From Hsuehochloa calcarea (taxonomy: Eukaryota; Streptophyta; Magnoliopsida; Poales; Poaceae), in the NCBI GenBank assembly GCA_036346395.1, contig CM070609.1, positions 27,292,223 through 27,356,222 of the forward strand: a DNA stretch of 64,000 nt, given 5' to 3'. The notes beneath the pieces were generated by a model. It was not told the DNA's origin, ran no database searches, and saw only the letters and a list, made by a program, of their open reading frames with translations. The translations under genes were made by a program, and so were the position numbers. Shown here piece by piece: positions 33,791-44,989 of the stretch. Each line of letters opens with the position of its first letter. Positions within the stretch are counted from its first letter, which is position 1.

Positions 33791-34058
33791 GAAAATTGGA
33801 CACTTCTGGCCGTATGACGCACGAAAATTCCCCATTTAGCCCCCTTCTGCAAAAATTTCCAAAAATAGCCTCGGGCACTGCTCCTTGCCGTTGGGATTGG
33901 CGGAAGCCACCTGGCCGCCCCCACGGCGAGAAGCACCTCCGCCGTCCGACCAGAAGAAGAACTCGCCGCCCCCACGAAGAGTCACTGCTGCCGTGGGGCA
34001 CGCAGCGAAGAAACATTCACCACCGCCGCCCCCCGACGGCAGCAGTGCGCCTCCTTTA
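33791..34058 (+). repeat. MULE left terminal inverted repeat
   Basis: The outer ~82 bp (to 'ccaaaaatagcc') match the complement of 43317-43236 with a handful of substitutions. The inner part is GC-rich with 'ctgccgtggggcac' and 'ccccgacggcagc' words also found, inverted, in the right repeat. Confidence 0.88.
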
Positions 34059-35727
34059 AAAAAATTAAAAAACATAATATTTGTTCGACAAATTTTTAAA
34101 TATAATAAATAAGCTCAAAAAATTATGAAACTTTGTATGGAGCCTCCTGGCATAGTGTGCTTGGTTGTGTAATTTTTTTGAATTTTTCTCATTTTTTTTT
34201 CTCTGCATGATTCTTTGAAGTCAAATTTTTGTATGAATTTTTTAATATGGAAACTGAGGTCCGAACATTATGAAAATTTTTTGTCAGACTCCTACACAGA
34301 GGACTTGATTGTGTAAATTTTATGTTATTTTATATGCTCCGAGATTATCTCGAGAAATTCAGGGTGTAGGTGTGGAAACTATGACGAGACGTTTCAGAAA
34401 TTAGGGTTTCTTGATTTCATGTGACTCAAATGTGTAAAGTTTATTACCACATGAGTACTCTTAGCCGCTATGATTCTTGATCATATTTTTAAAGATGCCA
34501 AGAACTCACCTAAAGGGGTTGAGAACGTTGTGATTACGAAGATAGCTTAAAACATAGAAGAATCAATGTCGATGTCAATAATTATTTCGAATTCGTGAGA
34601 AGAGGCATATTTGCAATATAGTATTATTTTGATGGCTCAATGAGGCCCAAAATCGAATTGTATTGCACTCATGATGTAGCACGCTTCATGTGGTCACATG
34701 GCATGTTGGTTCGGCTAATTGGTTTAGTTACATACGCTACTAGTACGGTACATTCATGACACAAGCCTCCGCCATGTAAGCACGCATGCCTTTAGGAGAT
34801 AGTAAAAACATGCCTAGTAGAAGAGGGACTACTACGAATGGCCCGACCTCATCTGTGGACCGGGCCATTTGCCCTTCCTCCCGAGCTCGGCGTTGTACTC
34901 CTCGCCGGCCGCCTGCCTCGGCCGCCATTTCCTCTCTTTTTCACGATCCGCCAAGTGCCTCGCGCTCCTCGCGCCGCGCGCCGAGATGAGCTCTGCCTCC
35001 CACGGATACGCTGTTGCGCTCTTCATCCGACGATCCTCCTCCCGGATCTCGCCCCTTTCGCATTCCACTCCTCAAGTCGAGCCGCCATCGGTCGTGTGGA
35101 TGGATTTCTAGGTCGATCCATCGCGGAAGCCACACAGAGGCTCCGTGACTACGGGTAGACGGAGAGACCGTAAGCGCGATTATGAAAAGAGAGCCGATGC
35201 GTGAACTTCATCGTAAGTACTCCTTACCGGCCGCCGATAGGTTCTCGTATCCCAACGACGGCCGGATAGTCGAGGAGTAGTTGGGACAACCCCAAAGAGC
35301 GCATGCCGAGGCTCGGTCGGTGCTTGGATTTGAAGAACTTGCATGTGTCCTCGCACCGACAGAGGGGCGCTCTCCTCCGGGCGGGTGTTGCGCGAATGCT
35401 CGGTTGGGACGCTCCGGCAGGGTTGTCGCTACGGGGCTTCATTGCGAAGAGCTTCCATCCCGAACGCCGCTCTTGCGGTCCCGAGCCGCAGCGTCCCTAG
35501 CTTGTTCAAATTTGCGTCGTGAAGCCCGAGCTAACTCGCGATCTCGCCCCATTGCTTCGCCTCTTGTCCATCCTAGCGTGGCGGCAAGCTCGTGTAGCAA
35601 ACGTGGTTGGGTTTGGTTGTGTAGTTCATGTATTTCACCTTGTTTTATAGGCCACATGTTTGGCTTGGTGTGGTTAAGTTGACGGAGTGGCCGGCGTGGG
35701 AGGGTGTTTTCGCGTCGCTGCGAGTGG
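34059..35727. other. MULE interior, left: AT spacer then GC-rich unassigned block
   Basis: 34080-34740 is AT-rich and shows nothing. 34830-35690 is GC-rich with several overlapping open frames on both strands, none longer than 133 codons and none recognised. It may be host DNA captured by the MULE or a decayed second gene. A cysteine cluster on the minus strand near 35350 ('CRCEDTCKFF') hints at a zinc-binding segment but is too short to name. Confidence 0.35.
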
Positions 35728-36092
35728 GTCATTTCGCCATGAAAAGTCGGTGAGGCAGGTTGTTGTCGCGTCCTGCTTTGCAGAGTGTGGTCATTTGGTG
35801 CAAAAGTCGGCGAGGCATGGTGTTGTCGCTCTGCTGCTGGCAGAGTGTGGTCATTTCGGTCTGAAAAGCTGGCGAGGCAGGGTGTTGTCGCGTCCTGCTT
35901 TGCATAGTGCGGTCATTTCGGTCTGAAAAGCTGACGAGGCAGGGTGTTGTCGCGTCCTGCTTTGCAGAGTGCGGTCATTTCGGCCTGAAAAGCTGGCGAG
36001 GCAGGGTGTTGTCGCGCCCGCTTATGTAGTGCGCCATTTCGGCCGTAATACCGGCGAGGGAGAGTGTTGTCGCGTCCTGTTTTGTAGAGTGT
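35728..36092. repeat. Minisatellite, six units of about 61 bp
   Basis: Units begin 'gtcatttcgg(t/c)ctgaaaag' at about 35728, 35790, 35851, 35913, 35975 and 36031 and contain 'gaggcagggtgttgtcgcg'. The two outer units are the most diverged and the 35851 and 35913 units the most alike, as in arrays that grow from the middle. It lies inside the MULE, downstream of the plant mobile domain relic. Confidence 0.88.
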
Positions 36093-37230
36093 TTGATTAA
36101 TGCGCACACAAAGTATTCATACCGGACGCAATGTACCGAGGCCGCATCACAAGGGCAAGATTATGCTATGTCTCAGACGCTTCAAGAAATTAAAGTCGCG
36201 AGGTACAAAAGTCGCTTTGTACCAATATTTCGAGAATATTTTGTGTACAAAATGACCGTAACGCCATGCACATGGATATTATATAAATGCACAATGACAT
36301 TACATAACACGCTTGTCACGGCCATGATATTAGCTAGGTGCATCGCCGTGTCGCCTACCCGGACGGCGTAGTTGATCCTCGTGAAAGGTGAATCTGTCCG
36401 GGAGTGGCGATGTCTCGCAGTCGTAGTACGGGGGCCGCTCGGGAGGCGGCCGCGTGATGTCGCGGGGGTCCGGCTCAGCCTCAAAGATCTCGCTCTAGCC
36501 ACCGGTGCTCCTCCCGCAGGAATGGTACTCGTGAGTTAGTCCTTATTTTTTTTGCGCAGAAAATAGTTGTAACTACGTTAACGCTTACCGAGTAGGTTGT
36601 TGTACCGAGGATGATCCTCCCGCCGGCCCGAGTAGTAGTGCCGCACGGTGTACCCTCCATACGATCGGCGAACCACGGTCGCGTCCCGCACTCGGATCAA
36701 CGCCGGCGCCAACGAGCCCAACCACTGCCCCTCGCTACGGGGAGTCCGGCCGTGTCTGCAGCAGCGAAACCGTTGCCCCGGCGAGGAAGTCGTGTCCTGC
36801 GCCTCCCTCTATGTGATGACGATGGTTGCATCGCATCGCTGTCCCTCGTAGTAGCCGCTAGAAGAAAGGTTAATGTCGATACCTCCGAAAATGAGTGCAT
36901 GGAAAGGTATTGACAATGAGAGAGATGACATACCTGTGGCCCGAGGCGGGTCGGGGCCGTCGGGGCCGACCGACCGTAGCTCGGACGGCTCCCGGAGTGA
37001 GACGGGCGTGCGGACGGTGGTGCCGAGGGAGGTGCCGAGGGCGGAGGGGGTGGAGGGTACCTCCGCGCTCCGCGATGCAGCGTGCGCATCGTCATTGTGT
37101 CGACCACAAGTCATGGCTCTAATCGCAGCCCTCGCGCCGCTTGGCCATGCCACGCACGGGCGGCTAGGAGGCGATCAAGGTGTTGCTGCTCCCACGCCAG
37201 AGAATTTCAAAGACTCGCTACAGATACGAT
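36093..37230 (-). other. MULE interior between minisatellite and PMD relic
   Basis: 36530-36610 and 36860-36950 are AT-rich patches that could be introns. Intervening GC-rich blocks (36610-36860, 36940-37200) may be 3' exons of the plant mobile domain gene, which in MULEs usually has a long low-complexity tail. No domain was recognised. Confidence 0.35.
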
Positions 37231-38811
37231 CTATGCGGTAGTACTGCAAGAAAACACGGAGTTAGTGCGAAGCGTGCTGCCTGAAGGAAATTGGTTGAAG
37301 AATGGGTTACCGCTCGTCGCGCTGCGTCGCCCGGCAGGGTCCGCCACTAGTACGATGTCCTCCGCATGACGACCATCAGACGCCCGGCTGGCCGCCTGCA
37401 GGCGCACTGTGCGTGGAATGTACCACCGCAAGTACGGCGCACGCTCGATGGAGTAGACGCGCGCTCGCGGCAAGACGTCCGCCGCCACCCTCTCGCCCAC
37501 AGCCCGCCCACGGCAGTATGTTCGCTTCCGCCGCCGCTTTGCGCTTTTCCTCGCTTGCTCGCAAGTGAATCTTAATGTCGAACATGTAAGGCGTGCATAC
37601 GATAAAATTATATCCAAAAAGGACATACCGGTGGGCCTTTCGCCGCGATATGTCGCCCCGCCGGCGGTGGCACCTGCCGTACAGCCGAATCGCCTCATGA
37701 CCCGCTGTGGATTGTACGGCCGACCATGTGCGAAGACCAGTGGCGTGTCGTCATCCAAAGTGGATCGCCCTCGCATCGCGGCCGATAATCCGTAGGGGCC
37801 GTGGTTCGCAAGGAACCGCCCCGCCCATGGCCGCCAGATGATCTCGGCCTCGCAGAGTCTCAAGAGGTTATGGAACTCGCGACGCACGCCTCGGTCTCTC
37901 CTCGCCCACCTTAGGGTACCACGTGTCCAACGTGTTCCCATTGTAGGCCCGCCGTGGGGTCGCCGCCGAGAGCATTGCCGTAATGCCGACGGTCAACGGC
38001 ACGGTGCACCGTGTTGCGGAAATAAGGACGACCAACCGAAAGTGCTCCCATGACCACAACCGCATTGTGGTGTAGCAAACCGCCAGATCGCTCCACGCCT
38101 GCATCGCTACCGAGTGGCATCGCATAACCCTTGTAAGTGGCGCAGAGCACCGCCAACCCCAATCGTATCGCGAACGCCGTTCGCCAGCGTCCGCCAGGAC
38201 TCGCCAGATGGATATAGCCGGGTACACACAGCCTCCCGTGTCGTAGGGAACAAGATCCATCCGAACAGAATGTAATGTACGCGACGAGGTGTGTCCCGAC
38301 CGCTCATTGCCGTGATCCATGGGGCGATCATGAACTCCGTAGCCGTGAATGTGGGATACCGGACACGCCAGCGTGAATCGGAGGCCGAATCTGCCGCCCA
38401 AACGAACCTTCCAGCCATCGCCTCGAGGTGGCACTCATCGAAGGCCATGCACCGCAGACTGTAAGCATTGCTACATCCTCGAGAGTAATGGTCATCTCCC
38501 CACCGGAAGTGGAATGTATGAGTCTCCTGCCTCCACCGGTCCACAAGCGTAGAGAGTAGTGCCAAAACCGCAACGCTGCGGGATGTCCAACATGCGGCTG
38601 TAAGGCAGAGGTCGGTGTCCCGCACCGCGGACGCATCGGCCCTCGTCAAGGGGCCACCTCCCTGGGGCGCCAGACTGTGCTCGAGGGCCGCCACCGGCGG
38701 ACCACGCCCGCAACGGTGCCCCCATCCCAAATGGGTCGAGCAAACAGACGCTGCTGCCGACCGGAGCTCGCGCCATCTCCCGCAGATACCATAAAATATG
38801 TTAGTACGCAT
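37231..38811 (-). pseudogene. Plant mobile domain (PMD/MAIN-like) protein relic
   Basis: Minus-strand frames preserve the aminotransferase-like plant mobile domain (PF10536 type). These include a 'LVDRWR.ETHTFH' block at about 38560-38510, 'GGEMTITLEDVAML' at about 38505-38460, 'PYNPQRVMRRFG' at about 37735-37700 and 'YLRWYIPRT' at about 37430-37400. The PMD is known both as a domain of host proteins (MAIN, MAIL) that act with a PP7-type phosphatase in gene silencing and as a passenger gene of MULEs and gypsy elements. Here it lies directly downstream of, and on the same strand as, the transposase. Frames switch every 100-300 bp, so no full protein is encoded as written. Confidence 0.7.
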
Positions 38812-39029
38812 TTAAAACATATCGTGCCATAATAAAACAAGGCAAAACATAGGATGTAAAAGAAAACAACCACACATGAGCATAACGAGTTAACAAAAGA
38901 CCAAGATGATCAACATTCCGTCCAGAATAAAGACACATATTGACAAAGAATACTACAGTTGCATCGCGACATAACATTCCGCCCCATCAAGGAATTACAA
39001 TAAGCAAGCGACATCACGACCTAGTAATT

Positions 39030-41635
39030 ATATCTTGCTCGTTACGGTGCATCGCTTATGCCGGTCTGCTTTGGACACCACCGATGGAGTGCCCCATCGT
39101 CTTGCACTACCTACAACGGGCCGGCGAACCCGCTGCCCACGCCGGCCGTCGCCCATGTCGCTCCGGATGCGCCGTGGATCGGCGTCTTCCACGGCCGGTG
39201 TTTCATTGCTCGCTCGCACCCACTTCACCGCCTCCGCCGAGGTCTCGAGTGTGTCCACCTGCACGAATGAAACTCCGCACCCCAAGTGGCAAAGAGGTGG
39301 TGGATATCGTAGTACTCGGAGATGTAAGGCTCAAGATTGCCGCCACGCCGCGCACGCCGCTGCATACATGGGAGCATGGTTTGTGCGTAGCCGCGGTTTG
39401 TTGCGTGCACGACGCTTCTTCACCGATCGTGCGCACTGCCACGATCCTCTAGCGTGGCCCATAACGCATTTCTCCTTAGCCGGATCTCGAACTTCGCCGA
39501 CGCCATCCATGGTGCGAGTCACGCGCGATCGCGCTTTGCCGATCTTTTTCTCCATGTAGGCATGCATTACCTCCGAGAATTGTTTACCATCCTCCGATGC
39601 TTCTTGGCCATCATGGCTCGCTAACGGCATCCGATGGTACGGTTCCTGTGTCTCTCCACGATCGCCGGATCGGCAGGGAACGCACACCCTTCGTGACACC
39701 GCTGTACACCTCCGACATGTTGGTCGCCATGATCCCGCACTCGCACCATCGGTGTCGTGCGGCAAAGCAGGACCATTTCTCCGTGTCGCGCGCACGAGTT
39801 AACCCATCGTGAACTCCCCAACTCGCGACCCTCCACCGATGCCCTCGCCGCATTCGCCGAGTCCCTTACATGCTTCGCAGTATCCTCATCGAAATGCTCC
39901 ACACCGCTCAACTTTCTCCTTGGTTCTCGCATGCGAGCTTCTTGAACATTTTCATGAGGTCCTTGTTCAAACCTTGTGTGGAAGTTGGCGCGAGATGCCT
40001 CATGCACCAACGGCTCCTTACATCGCTCCACTCGAACGCGGCCGCGCGCCGCTTTGGATCGTGCTCAACGCGACATCAAGCCAAGATTGCGGTCCGAGAT
40101 GACACACACACTGGTCGATCTTGTACTACCGCCGCTTCACATTACACAGAACCACAACCACTATCCGTGTTCTCGCCTCAACAATTGCGAAGGCCACGGG
40201 ACTAGCCGGACGCTCGTGATCGGCCGCAACGGCGGTGAGGATGGTACCCTTGTACTTCCCACATAGGAAGGTGCCATCCATCGTCAAGACGGACGACAAT
40301 GCTTGAAAGCTTGATCGCTCGACGGAAGGCCCGTAAGACCCTATCAAGAATAAGGCAATTGGGCCCTTCCGCTCGGATGCACCCGCCTAGCTTGTTTATG
40401 TATGTTCCGGATTACATTCCGCGATTTGATGCAGCAATCTTGGTACTAGGTTGTAGGCCTCTTCGAATGTGCCGAACATTCGCTCCACGACCTTGCGCTT
40501 GGCCCGCCATGCCGCCTTGTAGCTCACCGAACCCCACAATATTGGCAACCTCTCGCCATGAGGATGTTTGGGGAAATGGACACATCTGCGCAGCGATTTA
40601 GGTGGCTTATCAGCCGGCAACATAAGAGGAGGTCATGTTGCGGTGCTCGTGAAGCGGCCGAGCTAACTCGCATGTGTGATCCTTCAAGACCGTTATCCAA
40701 AACCTGCGCTGCAAGCCCATGAACCGCCGCGCACGGACCTTGCCGCCAGGATTCATCAACACACCGACGATGTACGGTCGGGTTGGACCTTCGCACCGAT
40801 ACATCCGACCGATGTTAACGCGTATTTAGCAATAGCACGTCGGGCGGCGCTCTTGTCGTGGAAGCGCCGCTCGGGAGCAGGTGTCATCATTGAACCCCAC
40901 TCAAGACCCTCCGATGTGGCGTAATCCAATGACGCCGCTGTAACGTCGCCCAATCGTGAGGGGACATAAGCAATGTCGCGGGTCACAAGCCCACCAACCG
41001 CATCTCCTCCAAAGACCAGCTTTCTCCTTCTTCGCCGCTTCCGAACTAGTTGTTTCCACGCCCTCCATGCTTTCCACCTCGCCCACCGGTCGGCTAGGTA
41101 CTCGTGACAATCAATACGGTTGCCCACCATCTCTCCGCACCTTCATTGGGCTCAAATTGACGGCACGCCTCGTGTCTCCATCTCCCACGCCTTCGCCGCC
41201 TCCTCCAACATCGAGACCAACGCAGCTCCCACCAACAAATTTCCCCAAAACCACCCACGCCGGATGTCCCCGCCCTTCCACGAATCGAACGTAGACCATC
41301 GGCCGCAAGATATATCGCAGCAAAAGGTTGCAAACAACCCCATATAATTGGCCCATGAAGCGCCACATGTGACCTTCATAAGTTGCCAAATGGTCTCGCC
41401 GCACTATCCGCAATCGAGGGATACACCGCCGATGCACGCCTTCTTCCTTCCAGGGCGCGATCGAACGCGAACGCACGCACCGCCTTAGCTCCAAGAGGCC
41501 CATGTCCTTCGTGAGACGGCGCCGGATCACGGCGCGGTCGCGAATCTGACAGTCCGCACCGTATGGTCCGTTACGCATTAGACCGCCCCGTGGAACACGA
41601 ATGATCTTGTATCTCCGCCATGAAGTACCTAACAC
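39030..41635 (-). pseudogene. MuDR-type MULE transposase relic
   Basis: The minus strand shows, in order, an N-terminal region (41635-41110) and the MuDR DNA-binding part ('ERRFHDKSAARRAIAKYAL' at about 40880-40825, then an 'HTC' zinc ligand near 40665). Next come 'SYKAAWRAKRKV' and 'FGTFEEAYNLVPRLL' (40530-40420), the catalytic core with its first aspartate in 'MDGTFLCGKYKGTILTAVA' (about 40280-40225), a second aspartate block ('ISDRNLGL', about 40105-40080), 'MSEVYSGVTKGVRSLPI' (about 39720-39670) and a SWIM zinc finger whose 'CSHV' ligands fall near 39375. These are all the elements of an autonomous Mutator transposase, but single-base frame changes separate them. The DDE residues seen are unchanged. 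Confidence 0.8.
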
Positions 41636-41639
41636 AAGA

Positions 41640-43049
41640 GCAACTTCCTCGACACTTCAGTAGTAATCAAAACAAAAATTACATGGTTGCGTGTTCAATC
41701 AATTTGTGTTCAAATATTTCGCAAAAAATTGCACAATACTACGGCTTCAAATATTTCGTGGTTTACATGAGCAATTGGAATAAAATATTGAGATCAACGA
41801 AATTTATTAATTCCAAATGGAGTTCATATGATTTTTCTATCCATGAAAGGTTGAAGTAAATTTTATTTCATCAGTAAATAAAAATTCACAATTTTCTGGG
41901 TACTACAAACCGTCAAACAAATTCTAAGTTAAAGTAAAAAAATCACTTGATTTCCCAAAGCATTTTTAAGTTTCCATACCCGAGTTAGACCTAGCCTATA
42001 GCAATGACATGCGGGTCTACTACATAGAATATTTTGCCATCTATTTTTGAAATAAAACTTACTAACAAAGTCGGCCCTGCTTCATCACAGAGTGCATGGA
42101 CCGAAGGTCAATATACCTTGTTAAGAGTACATAGATAGCGCTCTGTGGTACGGATCGTCGGCGACTCTATTTCAATTGTACTTTACTTGACGAATTACCT
42201 CTAAATATTTTAATATTTTATGACGAGGTCCGTGACAGTACGACATTTTGTTACCGATAAAAAAATCACACCGTTTTACTAATTAGAAGTTTGCTGAGTA
42301 GAATCGGCGTAAGAAAATTTTTACGCGGTAATTACTCGACTAATATAAATCATTACGCCCTAACAACACTAATATTCAACTAATATAAATCATAATGCTA
42401 AGTCAACTAATATTCTACTCAAAGAAAATCTGCGTAATTCTACTCAAGAAATACTCACCTTATAAATCGCCTTAATAAAAATTGACAACACTAACAACAT
42501 AAAGTCTCCTAAGTCAACTAATTACGCCTAATCGTAATGCTAACTACTGAGTATTCTAATTACTTGCTAATCACACCGTTTTCCAATTTTGCACCCACTG
42601 CAGAATTATAACTACTCGGTTGCTATCATTAATCTTACTACATCATAATCACATTGCTAAAACTTACTACAACTATAGGTGCATGTGAATGCCACATACC
42701 TTTTGTACCGCCTCGCTTCTCCCTCCTCTTCTAGAGACTGCTTGCTTCTTCGCCGCCGCTACCGCTAATCTTCTTCTCGCCACGTCGGAGGTAATGCGAA
42801 GGCGCTCAAGGTCGCTTATTATACGCCGAGCAAAGAACTCGGTTTGTCGCTCGCTGGCCACGCCACGCCACGCCGGGCGCCGCGCGCTCGCCACACGGCA
42901 GCGGCAGCGCTGCGGCTGGCGATGGATGTTAACTTGCCGCCGTCGGGACGGCAGCAGTTGGCAACATTACCGAGGTCGCCCGGCGCGCCCGCCGCAAGAT
43001 GGTTAGCCACGACCGCCGCCGCCGGGACGGCAGCAGAGTCGTGGCACGC
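41640..43049. other. MULE interior, right: AT spacer then GC-rich subterminal zone
   Basis: 41640-42680 is AT-rich, with a repeated 'aatataaatcat' word near 42340-42390, and contains no gene; it would hold the transposase promoter. 42700-43049 is strongly GC-rich with many 'gccgccg' and 'cgggacggcagc' words, continuing into the right terminal repeat. Confidence 0.45.
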
Positions 43050-43317
43050 TGGCAGCGCCCGCCTCGTCCCGGCGGCCGCAGCCAAGCGCCGCCACGCGTT
43101 ATGGGCGGCACTCGCCGCCGTGCCCCACGGCAGCGGGTGACCGACGCCGTGGGGACGGCGGCGAAGATCTCGCTCGCCGTCCCGACGACGGCATAGGGCT
43201 TCGCCGCCGTCCCCGACGGCAAAGCAGGGCCCGAGGGGGCTATTTTTGGAAATTTTTGCAGAAGGGGGCTAAATGGGGAATTTTCGTACGTCATACGGCC
43301 AAAAGTGTCCAATTTTC
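43050..43317 (-). repeat. MULE right terminal inverted repeat
   Basis: Its complement begins GAAAATTGGACACTT and pairs with the left repeat at 33791. Homology is strong for about 82 bp and patchy beyond, in GC-rich 'gccgtccccgacggc' palindromes. Confidence 0.88.
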
Positions 43318-43326
43318 CGAAATGTC
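43318..43326. repeat. 9-bp target site duplication of the MULE, right
   Basis: CGAAATGTC is identical to 33782-33790. Confidence 0.9.
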
Positions 43327-43590
43327 ATCGTCGTGACTTTCCTAGCTAGCCACTGCTCCTGCCCATCAAGGACAGCTTTCTATGCTTAGCAGCTCTATTG
43401 CGTACCCGTAAACAGCAAACACGTACGCGTCGTGTCCTAACGGAGCACCCCATGAAAGATACGAGGCCGGCCGTTAGACACTTCCTTCCTATTTTAATGG
43501 CCGCCCGCTCGCATCGCACGCAATCAGATGTATGGGTTTAGTTGCTTTCTCTACATGTCCCAAGATTCCAACTCAGGCTAGCTACGATCC

Positions 43591-43720
43591 ATGGAGATGG
43601 CCCGGCAGATCAGGGACGACGCCCGTGCCGCCTCGCCGAGCCTCACCTTGGGCATCCTTGTGATCTTCGGCTTCTCCTCCGTGGCATCTGCAGCAGCAGT
43701 GGCACCGGCAGAAGCACATC
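43591..43720 (+). CDS. Candidate orphan first exon with signal peptide
   Basis: A reading frame from the ATG at 43591 encodes about 43 residues: a charged N-terminus (MEMARQIRDDAR), a hydrophobic core (LGILVIFGFSSVASA) and an alanine-rich cleavage-like stretch. A strong splice donor (c|gtaagtg) follows at 43721. 'tattttaa' at 43490-43497 sits about 95 bp upstream and could be its TATA box. The GC-rich codon choice looks like a host gene. No downstream exon was recognised before the CACTA element at 44511, so the gene is either split by transposons, continues unseen, or is a dead fragment. The product is unknown; a secreted or membrane protein is the most that can be said. Confidence 0.35.
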
Positions 43721-43721
43721 G

Positions 43722-44510
43722 TAAGTGCATGTCACGGTGGGTGCGTATAAACCGCGAAATCACCAAAGGGATCGGTGTTTTCCTAATGAAATTCTTAATC
43801 TTCGTCGGGGATTTCCGTGACAAATTTCTACGTATCCAGTAGCGCGCGTCATTTACTCTAGTTCTTTTTTTTTTTTTGAGATCAATGCAATTTACAAACA
43901 CGTCTAACAAACACGATAGTTGTTTTCTTCTGCTTCCTTACTTTCTGATTGTGAAACTCGTGGTGCCTCCTAAACCTTCGTAAAGTAATACTGTGGTTAA
44001 ATATCGGAATAGGCTGTTCAATTGTACGGTTTGGTGTATTCTTTCAACTAAGGTTGCTTCCTACCAAGAAAAATGTTATTGCCGAAATTTGGGTGGTTAT
44101 CGACAATTTTCGGGTTTATCGGTGGGACCAAGGATAGAAATCCCGGCCGGTAACCGGTTTACCGGTGGCGGCCGGGATTTCCCGAGTTTACAAATTCAAA
44201 TTTTGAATTTTGAATTTTGGTTGATTTTTAAGCAAATTTAAACGAAATTCGACCGAAGTTTTCTCCGAGAAAACCGTAACCGGTCGTTACCGTTATCGCC
44301 GCCGTCGATTCCGCCGTTCCGGTTTTTCAACTCGGTGGGACTCGTAATAAAAATTTTTGAATCCATTTGTATACCCAAATTACCAAATGTTCCGTTCTCC
44401 GCGGTGCCGCTCACCCTAATTCCAGTTCGTCCGCGTGGGAGCGATTTCGGCGGCGTGCACAGTGAGGTGATCTGAGGTCTGATCTGCTGCGCCTTCGTGG
44501 AGGTGACTTT
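43722..44510. other. unassigned sequence before CACTA 2
   Basis: A T-run lies at 43867-43878. Around 44135-44185 is an inverted-repeat-rich block ('ggccggtaaccggtttaccgg') followed by 'aaattcaaattttgaatttt', which resembles the ends of small DNA transposons, but no matching partner or target duplication was found. Confidence 0.35.
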
Positions 44511-44989
44511 CACTACTATAAAGCAGGCCATAGAAAATACCTCATCACAGACTGTTCTTTGAAATCGTCTATGAGAACCGTCTGTAATATGAACCTATCA
44601 CAGACTGTTTGTAAATTCAACCATCTATGAAGTATCACAGACGATTCTGACCACGAACCGTCTATAATGACTTAGAGTATCACAGACGGTTCTTATTACG
44701 AACTATCTGTGATATGTATCTCATCACTGGCGGTTTGTATTAAGAACCGTATGTGATGAGATGCTTATCACAGACGGTTCATGATACGAACCGTCTGTGA
44801 TATGTCATCACAGACGGTTTTTGTATGAAACCGTCTGTAATTCACAGCGCGAGAGTTCAAAAAAATTTGAACGCGTGTGCGGGAGATAAAATATTTTGAC
44901 GCTGTCCTTATAAATAATAGCCGAGTCGAGGCGGGATGTGCTGGGGAGGGTGTCGAATCCGCGGATCGCAGACGTGCTGCTAGACTTCG

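Larger units (their letters stand above)
33791..43317 (-). mobile_element. Complete Mutator-like element (MULE) with plant mobile domain
   Basis: This 9527-bp element has terminal inverted repeats starting GAAAATTGGACACTT at both ends and a perfect 9-bp target duplication. The first ~82 bp of each repeat match with only a few differences, and weaker GC-rich similarity continues for roughly 270 bp. Coding remnants on the minus strand are, in order, a MuDR-type transposase (41635 to about 39030) and a plant mobile domain protein (38811 to about 37230). Other contents are a 6-unit minisatellite (35728-36092), a GC-rich unassigned block (34830-35690) and AT-rich spacers (34080-34740, 41640-42660). 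It inserted between the phosphate carrier promoter and the candidate exon at 43591. Confidence 0.9.
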
